Below, piece by piece: positions 52,667 to 61,378 of a stretch of DNA of 64,000 nucleotides. The position numbers and the translations under genes are program-made. The notes beneath the pieces are model-generated. The model had not been told where the DNA came from, ran no database searches, and was given only the letters and a program-made list of their open reading frames with translations. Position 1 is the stretch's first letter. Each line of letters opens with the position of its first letter. This DNA comes from a gamma proteobacterium HIMB30 (GTDB taxonomy: Bacteria > Pseudomonadota > Gammaproteobacteria > Pseudomonadales > Litorivicinaceae): NCBI GenBank assembly GCA_000227525.2, contig AGIG01000028.1:186001-250000 (forward strand), in the 5' to 3' direction.

Positions 52667-53670
52667 CCGGCGCGATCCATTAATTTAACAGCCTGCTTGT
52701 TATTGACCCCCAAGATACTCAAATTCAAGGCGTCCGATTTGAATTCGCCCAATGAAGCAATGGTGGGTGACGGTTCGACACCCGTAACGACCGGATATTC
52801 ATGATTAATGGCAGCATAATAGGCTTGCGCATCGCCTGAGACCATAAATTCGAGTAATTGAACTGCCTCGGCAGGGTTTTTTGCGTGTTGAGTCACCGCC
52901 ATCCCTGAAACGTTAATATGCGCGCCACGGTCAGCTTGGTTTGGCCAAAACACGCCGAGCTTTTGGACGACTTCGCGATCTTCAGGTTTTTTCGAGTCAA
53001 TCAAACGACCAAAATAGTATGTGTTGGCAATCGCAAGGTCACACTGGCCGGCTGCTGCCGCGCGGAGTTGGTCTGTATCACCGCCTGTTGGCTTACGAGC
53101 AAGGTTAGACATCAGACCTTCAGCCCACTCTAGAGTCGCCTCTTGACCATTGGCTTTAATCATCGACGCAACCAACGACTGGTTGTAAATGTTACTTGAT
53201 GACCGGATACAAATACGATTTTTCCATTGCGAATCCGTTAATGCTTCATAGGTCGAGAGCTCCGACGGATTAACCCGATCCTTGACATAGAAAATGGGGC
53301 GGGATCTGACGGTCAATCCAAACCATTGATGATCAACATCGCGAAGGTTTTCAGGGATTTTTTCGGACAACGTTGTGCTGTCGACTGTTGCGAGCACCCC
53401 GGCCTCCTTCGCACGATGCAAGTTTCCGGCATCAACTGTGACCAACACATCTGCAGGCGTCGCGGCGCCCTCAGCCTGAATCCGAGATAACAACGTATTC
53501 GCTTTACCGGTAATCAGATTCACTTCAATTCCAGTTTTTGCTGTGAAGCGGTCAAGAAGGGGAACAATCAACGCGTCTTTACGCGCAGAATACACATTCA
53601 CTTCAGCCGCCATGGTTTGACCAGCAAAAGATAGAGCGATCAGGCTTAACAGGATTCGGGGGGCAGGCAT
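52657..53670 (-). CDS. fbpA: Iron(III)-binding periplasmic protein FbpA/FutA type
   Basis: A 337-residue exported protein (signal peptide to about TMAA) with the family start EVNVYSARKDALIVPLLDRF and the paired tyrosines of the iron site in NTYYFGRL. It would bring ferric iron to FbpBC. The ATG at 53670 with GAGGAGAG upstream is used. A Fur-like dyad lies 52 nt before it. Confidence 0.92.
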   Translation of the reverse strand: MPAPRILLSLIALSFAGQTMAAEVNVYSARKDALIVPLLDRFTAKTGIEVNLITGKANTLLSRIQAEGAATPADVLVTVDAGNLHRAKEAGVLATVDSTTLSEKIPENLRDVDHQWFGLTVRSRPIFYVKDRVNPSELSTYEALTDSQWKNRICIRSSSNIYNQSLVASMIKANGQEATLEWAEGLMSNLARKPTGGDTDQLRAAAAGQCDLAIANTYYFGRLIDSKKPEDREVVQKLGVFWPNQADRGAHINVSGMAVTQHAKNPAEAVQLLEFMVSGDAQAYYAAINHEYPVVTGVEPSPTIASLGEFKSDALNLSILGVNNKQAVKLMDRAGWQ

Positions 53671-53721
53671 TTCATCTCTCCTCATATTCAGTGGAGGAGA
53701 GATTACGTCAATGCAAACTTA

Positions 53722-53740
53722 AATGCAACACATTCGCATT
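53722..53740. promoter_or_regulatory. Candidate Fur box upstream of fbpA
   Basis: AATGCAACACATTCGCATT is a 19-bp dyad (AATGC/GCATT outer arms) that partly fits the Fur consensus on the minus strand; the inner match is weaker. Its position between the divergent-free upstream gap and a ferric transporter start is the main support. Confidence 0.4.
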
Positions 53741-53753
53741 TAGATTTGTATGT

Positions 53754-54191
53754 TCAATCGACTTCAGACCAGCCAATTCCAACTAATTGATTTGCCTTAA
53801 ATAGCAGTGCGCGAAGCTCTTCTACACCATCCACTTGGGCTCGAAAATACAGCACGTCATACACCTCGCCACCTTTAATGTAGTGATCCGCCAGTGTGGT
53901 TCCATGATCAACATTCGCAGCAGGCCCAAGAATCTCCAGCACCTCATCTTTCGTTTGCCCTACTTCAACTTTTGCAAGTCGATCAGCATTCAGCTCGAGT
54001 ACAACATCATTCGCCGTTACAGGCTCTGAAACGACCGCCGTTTCCTCAGAAGGTGGGCCGTCCATCGTTGGTTCAGCTATCGCGGAGTCTTCATCTGACG
54101 TCCAAAATTTCATATCGAATGTCCACGATTCCGGAATCATCGAACAGGCTGTCAGACTGAAAGATGCCAAGAGGATAATGAGTAATCGCAT
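53754..54191 (-). CDS. Lipoprotein of unknown function
   Basis: A 145-residue protein with a lipoprotein signal (LTACSM, lipidated cysteine near residue 15), an acidic Ser/Glu/Pro-rich linker, and a C-terminal domain like SmpA/OmlA or DUF3192 (KVEVGQTKDEVLEILGPAANV). Outer-membrane-associated folding or stress role is possible. The ATG at 54191 is preferred over the upstream TTG. Confidence 0.75.
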   Translation of the reverse strand: MRLLIILLASFSLTACSMIPESWTFDMKFWTSDEDSAIAEPTMDGPPSEETAVVSEPVTANDVVLELNADRLAKVEVGQTKDEVLEILGPAANVDHGTTLADHYIKGGEVYDVLYFRAQVDGVEELRALLFKANQLVGIGWSEVD

Positions 54192-54207
54192 GTTAAACCC
54201 TTTCTTT

Positions 54208-54225
54208 TTCAATACCGCTATTGAA
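54208..54225. repeat. Short palindrome before the lipoprotein gene
   Basis: TTCAATA-CCGC-TATTGAA is a perfect 7-bp dyad 17 nt upstream of the lipoprotein start. It may be an operator or a weak RNA hairpin near the ribosome binding site; no U-run follows on either strand in terminator position for nagA. Confidence 0.3.
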
Positions 54226-54257
54226 CATCAACCAAGCGCTGTTGTCGCCCTTAACGA

Positions 54258-55343
54258 TCAAACCTCATAGATCGGCTGCCCATTAATCCACACCGATTCG
54301 ATAGTTTGGCCCCGAAACGTCACAAAATCAGCCAGGTTCCCACGGACAATCGCCCCGTATTTGGCCAAGCCGAGCCAAGACGCCGAGCGTGAACTTGTCA
54401 TTGCTGCAATTTCTGGCCATTCCAATCCAAATTGACGCAAGGTATTCACTGTAACTTCCGCAGTGGCCGCACTTCCTGCCAGTGTTCCATCGCTCAAACG
54501 CACAACATCATCTTTTTTGAATACCCGATGCGTTCCCAACTGATATTCACCATCAGGCATGCCAGCAGCAGAGGTGGAATCCGTCACAGAATACAACTGC
54601 GAGATTTGCTGCCTTGCTAACTGAAAACAGGGTTCTGTGACATGAACGCCATCACAAATGATTTCCGAATACTGAGCCGCTAACAGTGCAGCTTGCGAGA
54701 CTCCAGGACAACGATGATGAACGCCCGTCATTGCGTTAAAGAGGTGTGTGACCCCAGCCCCTCGTTCAAACAACTCGCGAGCACGATGATAGTCACATCC
54801 CGAATGCCCGATCTGCAATCTCACGGCAAATTCGTCGGCAAGCACAGGAAGAACGCCGTCTGGGTCTTGTTCTGGCGCATAGGTCATGACACGCACAACG
54901 CCAGACTCGAACCAAGATCGAACCTTCGATGGATCAACACGACGTGTCAGTGCAGGTTGCGCACCCAGCTTCCCTTCACTCAAATACGGTCCCTCGAGAT
55001 GAACACCCAAGCAACGCGCTTCAGAATGATCGCGGTTGTCCATCACCACTTTTGTCGCCTCGATAACTTGATCAATCGATGCATCATCGGCTGTCACAGT
55101 CGTCGCCAGAAAAGCAGTCAGACCGTATCGGGCGTGCGTACGGGCAAGCTGGCGGATACCAGCCATTCCGTCCATAACGTCTCCGCCACCTCCGCCATGA
55201 ATATGGCAGTCAACAATTCCCGGAAGCACAATTCGATCATCCACCTGCGCCGACTCGGAGATGGATTGAATGGTCGAACTAAATTCAATCGATCCTCTGA
55301 GCACTCCACCCGGAGTGACAAGATGACCAGATAACTCAGGCAT
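54258..55343 (-). CDS. nagA: N-acetylglucosamine-6-phosphate deacetylase NagA
   Basis: A 361-residue amidohydrolase with metal-site motifs DCHIHGGGGGDVMDG, HLEGPYLS, GHSGCDYHRA and HLFNAMTGVHHRCPG. It deacetylates GlcNAc-6-P to glucosamine-6-P. The ATG at 55343 has GGGAG 5 nt upstream and overlaps the kinase stop by 8 nt. No glucosamine-6-P deaminase (nagB) is visible here. Confidence 0.93.
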   Translation of the reverse strand: MPELSGHLVTPGGVLRGSIEFSSTIQSISESAQVDDRIVLPGIVDCHIHGGGGGDVMDGMAGIRQLARTHARYGLTAFLATTVTADDASIDQVIEATKVVMDNRDHSEARCLGVHLEGPYLSEGKLGAQPALTRRVDPSKVRSWFESGVVRVMTYAPEQDPDGVLPVLADEFAVRLQIGHSGCDYHRARELFERGAGVTHLFNAMTGVHHRCPGVSQAALLAAQYSEIICDGVHVTEPCFQLARQQISQLYSVTDSTSAAGMPDGEYQLGTHRVFKKDDVVRLSDGTLAGSAATAEVTVNTLRQFGLEWPEIAAMTSSRSASWLGLAKYGAIVRGNLADFVTFRGQTIESVWINGQPIYEV

Positions 55344-56196
55344 ACGACTCCCAATAGTCAATCGTCAATTGCGATCGATGTTGATCGATATAGGCAAGAC
55401 CATCAAGTGCATCGCCCTGCGACTCGATGACGTGATAACCCAACGATTGAATTCGGGGCGAGTAAACAGGAGATAACCCGCCAACGAGGGCAATGGGAAG
55501 ATGTTTTGGAAAATCTTCGATCAAATCAATCAACGCCATCAGTCCCTCCGAAACAATATCGGCGCTCAACGAGACTTGAACCTCAGCTTCCACGATCGCT
55601 TTAGCCAATGAAGCAAATTGTCGGGGCTGAGCGGCGTTCGCAAATTCCATCCACTGAATCACAGATTGACCAATACCCAGTCGATCAATCAAAAGCTGAT
55701 GCGATTGATTAATCAAGCCTCGATCAGCAAGCCAAACCAATTTCTGTAGACAACGCAACCCAATCCAAGCGCCGCCACCCTGATCGGCCAGCATAAAACC
55801 AAAGCCGCCCCGTTTAAAAAGCTGCCGGGATTCGTCCAACCACGCAAAGGCAACACCCGTCCCGACGGTCAAACAGCCGCCAGGCATTCCACAATGCGCG
55901 CCAAATAACCCAGAGTCGCGATCTGAAACCAACAATGTTTCACAGGGAGAATTGGATAAAAATGCTGAGCGCTGTTTGGCATATTCTGATCCAGCCAGAC
56001 CCGCAACACATCTCACCGGCATCGGCACCCCAGCCAGAGTGATTGCCTGCATGATCTGCTCCCAGCAAACATCAGCCCCCAGACCGAGATTTGAGGGGCC
56101 GGTCACAGCCTCTGATATGACTGTCTGATCTGCTTGATTGAGAAACCGAACCCGAGTCTTGGTGCCGCCTCCATCAATCAATGCAATCAGCTTCAT
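55336..56196 (-). CDS. BadF/BcrA-type N-acetylglucosamine kinase
   Basis: A 286-residue ATPase of the ASKHA superfamily with phosphate-1 motif IDGGGTKTRVRF (residues 7-18) and GGCLTVGTGVAFAW and QGGGAWIG segments. Together with NagA it would convert amino sugar to glucosamine-6-P. It overlaps the decarboxylase by 4 nt and nagA by 8 nt. Confidence 0.87.
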   Translation of the reverse strand: MKLIALIDGGGTKTRVRFLNQADQTVISEAVTGPSNLGLGADVCWEQIMQAITLAGVPMPVRCVAGLAGSEYAKQRSAFLSNSPCETLLVSDRDSGLFGAHCGMPGGCLTVGTGVAFAWLDESRQLFKRGGFGFMLADQGGGAWIGLRCLQKLVWLADRGLINQSHQLLIDRLGIGQSVIQWMEFANAAQPRQFASLAKAIVEAEVQVSLSADIVSEGLMALIDLIEDFPKHLPIALVGGLSPVYSPRIQSLGYHVIESQGDALDGLAYIDQHRSQLTIDYWESYA

Positions 56197-57356
56197 ACCA
56201 AGTGTCCGTATCCTTGCCGTAGTTCCGGAAGCGCTCGTGTCACCACCGCAGGCGGCGCGATTCCATTAAACTGCGTTGCACTGGCCAAGGTGTATGCTCC
56301 CATCTCATGAAAGACGATCACATCGTTCATATTCAGTATCGGAAATTCAGGGTATCGACCAAGCTCATCAATGGAATCACAGGTCGGTCCTGCAAACACG
56401 CAAGGGGATAACTCATCACTCGAGGTAAAGACTGACATACGATACTGCATTCCGTCGAACAACCGACCAGACTGTGCTCCATAGACACCATCATCGAGGT
56501 AGAACCACCAACCGTCACGACGTTTCGCACGGCCAACGACTTTGCAGACCAAGGCCATCGATGGTGCGGAGATGACTCGACCAGGCTCCGCTAGGATTTC
56601 AAGATGCTGAGGGACTCGCTTCAAGACCTCACGAATCGGATGACAAAATGTATCGAGATTGACTGACTCACCGATGTAATGCGCTGGGAAACCGCCGCCG
56701 ATGTCAATTCGAAGAATTTCGGGCAGGCACTCATCTTTAATCTGCTCACACAAATCCAAACACACACCAAGCGCATCGGCATGCGTATTGGCCGTTGCAG
56801 CCTGTGACCCCACATGAAAGCACAGGCCATCAACCCGAATTCCAGAATCGTTGGCCACATCCAAAATACTCAAAGCGTCCTGCTGCGGTGCTCCAAACTT
56901 GCGACTCAAATCAATCGGAGCGTCAGGGGCAATAAACGACAATCGCAACATCACCCGAATCGAGTGCCGATAGGGGATCAATTTCCATAACTCATCCACA
57001 TTATCCACAACAAAGGTGGTGACACCGGCAGCAACCGCTTTTTCGATCTCAGTGTCTGTTTTGATTGGATGGGTATGAATCATCCGAGATGCGTGAATCC
57101 CCTCGTGCTCGAGCATCTTGATCTCTGCTGCACTTGCCACGTCGAAACACCCACCCTCATTGGCCACGGTTTGTAACAAGCCCGGGTAAGGATTCGATTT
57201 CACTGCGTAATATAAGGTGACCCCCGGAAGAGCGCTCGACAATTCATTCCACTGCCGACGACAGATTTCGGGGTCAAATACCAACGAGGGTGTTGTCTCA
57301 ATCAAACCGAGCCAAGTCGACGCAGATTCACGCGGAAAGACGTTGATCAATACCAA
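56193..57356 (-). CDS. Ornithine-decarboxylase-like PLP enzyme (fold III)
   Basis: A 387-residue alanine-racemase-fold decarboxylase. K53 in YYAVKSNP binds PLP, GGGFP and EPGR follow, and C326-D in GPTCDSIDE matches the catalytic C-D of ornithine decarboxylase rather than LysA (GPVCES). It would make putrescine from ornithine, or act on lysine. The TTG at 57356 is close to GAGG; the TTG at 57350 has better spacing. It is first in an operon with GlcNAc kinase and nagA. Confidence 0.85.
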   Translation of the reverse strand: MVLINVFPRESASTWLGLIETTPSLVFDPEICRRQWNELSSALPGVTLYYAVKSNPYPGLLQTVANEGGCFDVASAAEIKMLEHEGIHASRMIHTHPIKTDTEIEKAVAAGVTTFVVDNVDELWKLIPYRHSIRVMLRLSFIAPDAPIDLSRKFGAPQQDALSILDVANDSGIRVDGLCFHVGSQAATANTHADALGVCLDLCEQIKDECLPEILRIDIGGGFPAHYIGESVNLDTFCHPIREVLKRVPQHLEILAEPGRVISAPSMALVCKVVGRAKRRDGWWFYLDDGVYGAQSGRLFDGMQYRMSVFTSSDELSPCVFAGPTCDSIDELGRYPEFPILNMNDVIVFHEMGAYTLASATQFNGIAPPAVVTRALPELRQGYGHLV

Positions 57357-57416
57357 ATCCTCAAATCGGTTCAGGGACGCGGCATCATAGAGAAATTAAC
57401 TGAAATTTCAAGGAGA

Positions 57417-59309
57417 TTAAGCAATATCTGCCATATGACCACTCGCTTCCAGCCATTGCTTCCGATCTGATGCTCGCTTCTTACCCAGCAACCGATCCAT
57501 CACTTCATCTGTCCCGGCTGATGCGTCCGAGTCGTCAAGGACCAACTGCACCAGTCGTCTCGTATCAGGGTCCATGGTTGTCACGCGCAACTGGCCTGGA
57601 TTCATCTCGCCCAATCCCTTAAAGCGAGTCACACTCATTTTTCCAGTCCGCTTTTCTGCACTCAGGCGATCCAAAACACCTTGCTTCTCAGCGTCATCGA
57701 GTGCGTAGAACACCTCTTTACCCACATCAATCCGGTAGAGCGGAGGCATCGCAACAAAGACATGGCCCTGCTCAACAAGTGGCCTAAAATGCTTCACAAA
57801 CAGCGCACACAAAAGCGTCGCAATATGCAGTCCGTCACTATCGGCGTCAGCTAAAATACATACCTTACCGTATCGAAGACCAGTGAGATCGGAAGAGCTC
57901 GGGTCGACACCAAGTGCGACTGCGATGTCATGGACTTCCTGCGAAGCCAAAATCTCATCTGACTCGACTTCCCAGGTATTCAAGATCTTGCCACGAAGCG
58001 GCATCACTGCTTGGAATTCACGATCACGTGCTTGCTTCGCCGAACCGCCTGCAGAATCACCCTCCACCAGGAACAGTTCACCAGCAAGTGCATCACCACC
58101 GGCGCAGTCTGCAAGCTTGCCTGGTAGCGCTGGTCCTTGCGTTACTTTTTTACGCGCGACCTGTTTCCGAGATTTCAGGCGACGCTGCGCTGCTGCGATA
58201 GCGATCTCGGCCAATTGGTCACCAATCGCGGTATTGGAATTCAGATACAAACTGAAGGCATCCCGAACAACACCACTAACAAACACTGCACACTCGCGCG
58301 AACTTAATCGCTCTTTGGTCTGCCCGGAAAATTGCGGATCCTCAAGTTTGACGCTCAGCACATAAGCACATCGTTCCCATAAATCGTCAGGCGATAGTTT
58401 CAGCCCACGTGGAATCAGATTTCGGAACTCACAGAACTCGCGTAGCGCGTCCATCAAACCTGTTCTCAAACCGTTCACATGCGTGCCACCTTGAGCCGTC
58501 GGAATCAGATTGACGTATGACTCTGTGACTAACTCACCGCCCTCTGGCAACCAAGTCAATGCCCATTCCACCGCTTCATGCTCTGCAGAAAATGCACCTG
58601 TGTAGGGTGTCTCTGGCACCGAAAAAGACTCACCAACCTCCGACTGCAGATAATCAGTCAGGCCATTCTCGAAACACCAACTTTCCGATTCGCCAGTTTT
58701 TTCGTCATTCAGACAAATTGTCAGACCTGAACACAAAACGGCTTTTGCGCGTAACAAATGACGCAAACGCACCACAGAAATATTCGCCGAGTCAAAATAT
58801 TGTGGGTCAGGTTTGAAACGTACGGTCGTACCCACGTCTTTCTTCAAACATGAACCGACTTCCCTTAAGTCACGAACCTTGTCACCGTTTGCAAATCCAA
58901 TGTCATATCGCTTTCCGTCGCGACGAACTTCAACATCCACTGCAGTCGACAGTGCGTTCACCACGCTGACACCGACACCATGCAAACCACCTGAGAATTG
59001 GTAATTCTTATTGGAGAACTTACCTCCGGCATGAAGCTTTGTAAGAATCAGTTCAACGCCTGGAATACCTTCTTCAGGGTGTAGGTCGACAGGCATGCCT
59101 CGACCGTTATCAGTCACAGAAACAGACCCATCAGACAACAGCACAACATCAATACGATTGGCATGACCAGCAAGCGCTTCGTCCACCGAATTGTCGATGA
59201 CCTCTTGTGCCAAATGATTAGGACGGGTTGTGTCTGTGTACATGCCTGGGCGGCGTTTAACGGGATCTAGTCCTGAAAGGACCTCAATATCCTGTGCCTG
59301 ATAACTCAT
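57417..59309 (-). CDS. parE: DNA topoisomerase IV subunit B
   Basis: A 630-residue type IIA topoisomerase ATPase subunit. The GHKL domain motifs VIDNSVDEALAG, VTDNGRGMPVD and GLHGVGVSVVNAL and TOPRIM motif LFLVEGDSAGGSAKQARDR are present. RRPGMYTDTTRP matches ParE rather than GyrB. The ATG at 59309 fits the conserved start; it overlaps the preceding gene by 26 nt. Confidence 0.95.
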   Translation of the reverse strand: MSYQAQDIEVLSGLDPVKRRPGMYTDTTRPNHLAQEVIDNSVDEALAGHANRIDVVLLSDGSVSVTDNGRGMPVDLHPEEGIPGVELILTKLHAGGKFSNKNYQFSGGLHGVGVSVVNALSTAVDVEVRRDGKRYDIGFANGDKVRDLREVGSCLKKDVGTTVRFKPDPQYFDSANISVVRLRHLLRAKAVLCSGLTICLNDEKTGESESWCFENGLTDYLQSEVGESFSVPETPYTGAFSAEHEAVEWALTWLPEGGELVTESYVNLIPTAQGGTHVNGLRTGLMDALREFCEFRNLIPRGLKLSPDDLWERCAYVLSVKLEDPQFSGQTKERLSSRECAVFVSGVVRDAFSLYLNSNTAIGDQLAEIAIAAAQRRLKSRKQVARKKVTQGPALPGKLADCAGGDALAGELFLVEGDSAGGSAKQARDREFQAVMPLRGKILNTWEVESDEILASQEVHDIAVALGVDPSSSDLTGLRYGKVCILADADSDGLHIATLLCALFVKHFRPLVEQGHVFVAMPPLYRIDVGKEVFYALDDAEKQGVLDRLSAEKRTGKMSVTRFKGLGEMNPGQLRVTTMDPDTRRLVQLVLDDSDASAGTDEVMDRLLGKKRASDRKQWLEASGHMADIA

Positions 59310-59766
59310 TCGTGTTGATTCCGTATGCTGAAAGATCGGCGAGGCCATGATGTAAACAATAGGAGAGCCATTCGCTCAAAAATTGATCCAATTGCTCTCG
59401 CTCATTCGGTTGGACCATGGATGGATTTGGATAGGGGTATGCGCCTTGAATAAAGTCTGATGAGCTCTCGTCTGTCACTTCAGCCAGCTGCATATCGTGA
59501 TAAAGCCGGACTGTGAATGCGGGCAAAGGAACCCAAGTACATCCCCCACGCAACAAACTACACTGGCTTTCACACAACCCGGTGTAGGGCCCAAGATCGG
59601 TAAAACGCATCCTCACAAGACAGTCTTGGCCACCGAAGGGTAATACAAACTGGAGGCTGTCGTCGGGACCAAAACGACGGGCAAGGCGCAACAGCAAACT
59701 GTAATTCAATCCACAGCTTGTGTGATGCTTCCTTAAATTCGGTACGTGGCGAGCCTTCTGAGGCAA
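59284..59766 (-). CDS. DUF1249 (YqiB-like) protein
   Basis: A 160-residue soluble protein of the DUF1249/YqiB family (LCESQCSLLRGGCTW and GLNYSLLLRLARR). Function is unknown. TTG start at 59766 with GGAG 6 nt upstream. Position between nudF and parE matches E. coli gene order, though cpdA and yqiA are missing. Confidence 0.82.
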   Translation of the reverse strand: MPQKARHVPNLRKHHTSCGLNYSLLLRLARRFGPDDSLQFVLPFGGQDCLVRMRFTDLGPYTGLCESQCSLLRGGCTWVPLPAFTVRLYHDMQLAEVTDESSSDFIQGAYPYPNPSMVQPNEREQLDQFLSEWLSYCLHHGLADLSAYGINTNELSGTGY

Positions 59767-59782
59767 GTCACTCTCCTTCCAG

Positions 59783-60397
59783 TCAATAAGAATAGTTCAT
59801 TTGCAGCCACTGTAATCCGATGATTGCGGCTCCGTTGTTTACCTTTCCAGTCTGCAATGCTTCTAGGGCTGACGCAATGGAAATCACATGGACTTTGAGA
59901 TCTTCATACTCCCCAGCTTGACCTCGATAACGAGAGATTCCAGAGACATCACAGGACGCGAAAAATAAATGAATCAACTCATTAGAGCCACCAGGACTCG
60001 GATAATAAGTAAACAAGAGTTGGGGGTCGTCGAGAAGCGTGAGCCCGGTCTCTTCAAGCACTTCCCGATGACAAGTTTGTAACGGAGATTCGTTGTCATC
60101 ACAAATTCCCGCCACCCACTCAAGCATCCAAGGACTGTCTTCCAAATCTGACATGGCTGCGCCAATCCGAAACTGCTCCACCATCACAAGCTCTTTGCGC
60201 GCTAGATCACACAAGATCACAACAACGGCGGGCGTTCGAATGAATAGCTCTCGATGCATCGGTCCAATCAACTCAGCCTGGTACCCGCGATGCGTTAGCG
60301 TCAGTTGATCAAGTTGAAAAAAGCCATCAGCTAACCGAGTGGTTGCTTGAAGATCCCAATCATTTGTTCCGAATTGCGGCTTCGGCCATTCAGCCAT
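59783..60397 (-). CDS. nudF: ADP-ribose pyrophosphatase (Nudix)
   Basis: A 204-residue Nudix hydrolase with the box G-x5-E-x7-REVLEETGL (GICDDNESPLQTCHREVLEETG, split around residues 92-113). It cleaves ADP-ribose to AMP and ribose-5-P. It overlaps thiD by 8 nt. Confidence 0.92.
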   Translation of the reverse strand: MAEWPKPQFGTNDWDLQATTRLADGFFQLDQLTLTHRGYQAELIGPMHRELFIRTPAVVVILCDLARKELVMVEQFRIGAAMSDLEDSPWMLEWVAGICDDNESPLQTCHREVLEETGLTLLDDPQLLFTYYPSPGGSNELIHLFFASCDVSGISRYRGQAGEYEDLKVHVISIASALEALQTGKVNNGAAIIGLQWLQMNYSY

Positions 60398-61196
60398 TAT
60401 TCCCCCAGAGCGCCCAAAAATGGTTCACAGGTCCATGTCCTTCACCCACATTCAATTGATCAGCAGCAGCGATCGCACCGCTGATGTAATCCTTCGCTTC
60501 GGCGACGGCAACGTCAACCGGATGCCCTTGACCCAAATACGAGGCTAGGGCGCTCGACAGGGTGCAGCCAGTTCCATGCGTGTTCGTTGTTTCAACTCTC
60601 GCAGTCTCAAACCACTGAGCCTGGCCTTCAGAGATCAACAAATCAGGGGACTCTTCCGTTAACAGATGCCCTCCTTTTAACAGAACGGCTTCTGGCCCCA
60701 GTGCAAGGAGCATCCGTGCTTGATGTTGCATCAAATCACGATTGACTGCCTCAGACGTATCGAGAAGGTCAGCAGCTTCAGGCAAATTCGGAGTGATTAC
60801 AGTTGCTTGTGGAATCAGAACATCACGTAAAGCCGAAATCGCATCTGCATGCAATAACCGATCGCCACTCTTTGCGACCATCACTGGATCAACAACCACA
60901 GGGCATGACAGGGTTTCTAGAAACTCAGCGACTGCCTCAGTCACCTCAGGCGTTCCCAGCATGCCCACTTTCACCGCATCGATCCGAATATCATGCGCAA
61001 CCGTTCGCATTTGCTGCTTCAAAAAATCGACAGCAACTGGGTAGATCGCGTCAACACCAACGGTGTTCTGCGCTGTGAGCGCTGTAATCACGCTAAGACC
61101 ATATGCGCCGGTTGCCGAAATGGCTTTCAGGTCAGCCTGAATCCCGGCTCCACCACCTGAGTCCGAACCAGCAATCGTTAGAATATTTGCGTACAT
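60390..61196 (-). CDS. thiD: Hydroxymethylpyrimidine/phosphomethylpyrimidine kinase
   Basis: A 268-residue ribokinase-fold kinase of thiamine synthesis with TIAGSDSGGGAGIQADLKA near the N-terminus and the anion-hole GTGCTLSSALAS near residue 210. The start at 61196 has GGTGG upstream. It is divergent from lptM. Confidence 0.95.
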   Translation of the reverse strand: MYANILTIAGSDSGGGAGIQADLKAISATGAYGLSVITALTAQNTVGVDAIYPVAVDFLKQQMRTVAHDIRIDAVKVGMLGTPEVTEAVAEFLETLSCPVVVDPVMVAKSGDRLLHADAISALRDVLIPQATVITPNLPEAADLLDTSEAVNRDLMQHQARMLLALGPEAVLLKGGHLLTEESPDLLISEGQAQWFETARVETTNTHGTGCTLSSALASYLGQGHPVDVAVAEAKDYISGAIAAADQLNVGEGHGPVNHFWALWGNNG

Positions 61197-61259
61197 TTTC
61201 CACCCTAAGTTTCAAAACAGTGTAGCCGGTTTCGGGGCAAATCCGGGTATACTTCACCA

Positions 61260-61376
61260 ATGAAAAGATTACTAACCACTCTCATTATCAGTACAAGCCT
61301 ATTCTTGGGCGCTTGCGGGCAAACTGGGCCGCTATTTCTGCCCGATCAACCCGATAAAACAGTTGATGGCCGCTAG
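61260..61376 (+). CDS. lptM: LptM (YifL-like) small lipoprotein
   Basis: A 38-residue lipoprotein: MKRLLTTLIISTSLFLGAC signal with lipidated C19, then the conserved GQTGPLFLPD core. LptM helps LptD mature in the outer membrane. It lies upstream of lysA and dapF, as in many gammaproteobacteria. It is too short for automated ORF cut-offs of 60 codons. Confidence 0.92.
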   Translation: MKRLLTTLIISTSLFLGACGQTGPLFLPDQPDKTVDGR

Positions 61377-61378
61377 TC

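Noticed and set aside
54693-55334. 213-codon plus-strand open frame
   Set aside because: Antisense to nagA, whose metal-binding motifs are complete.
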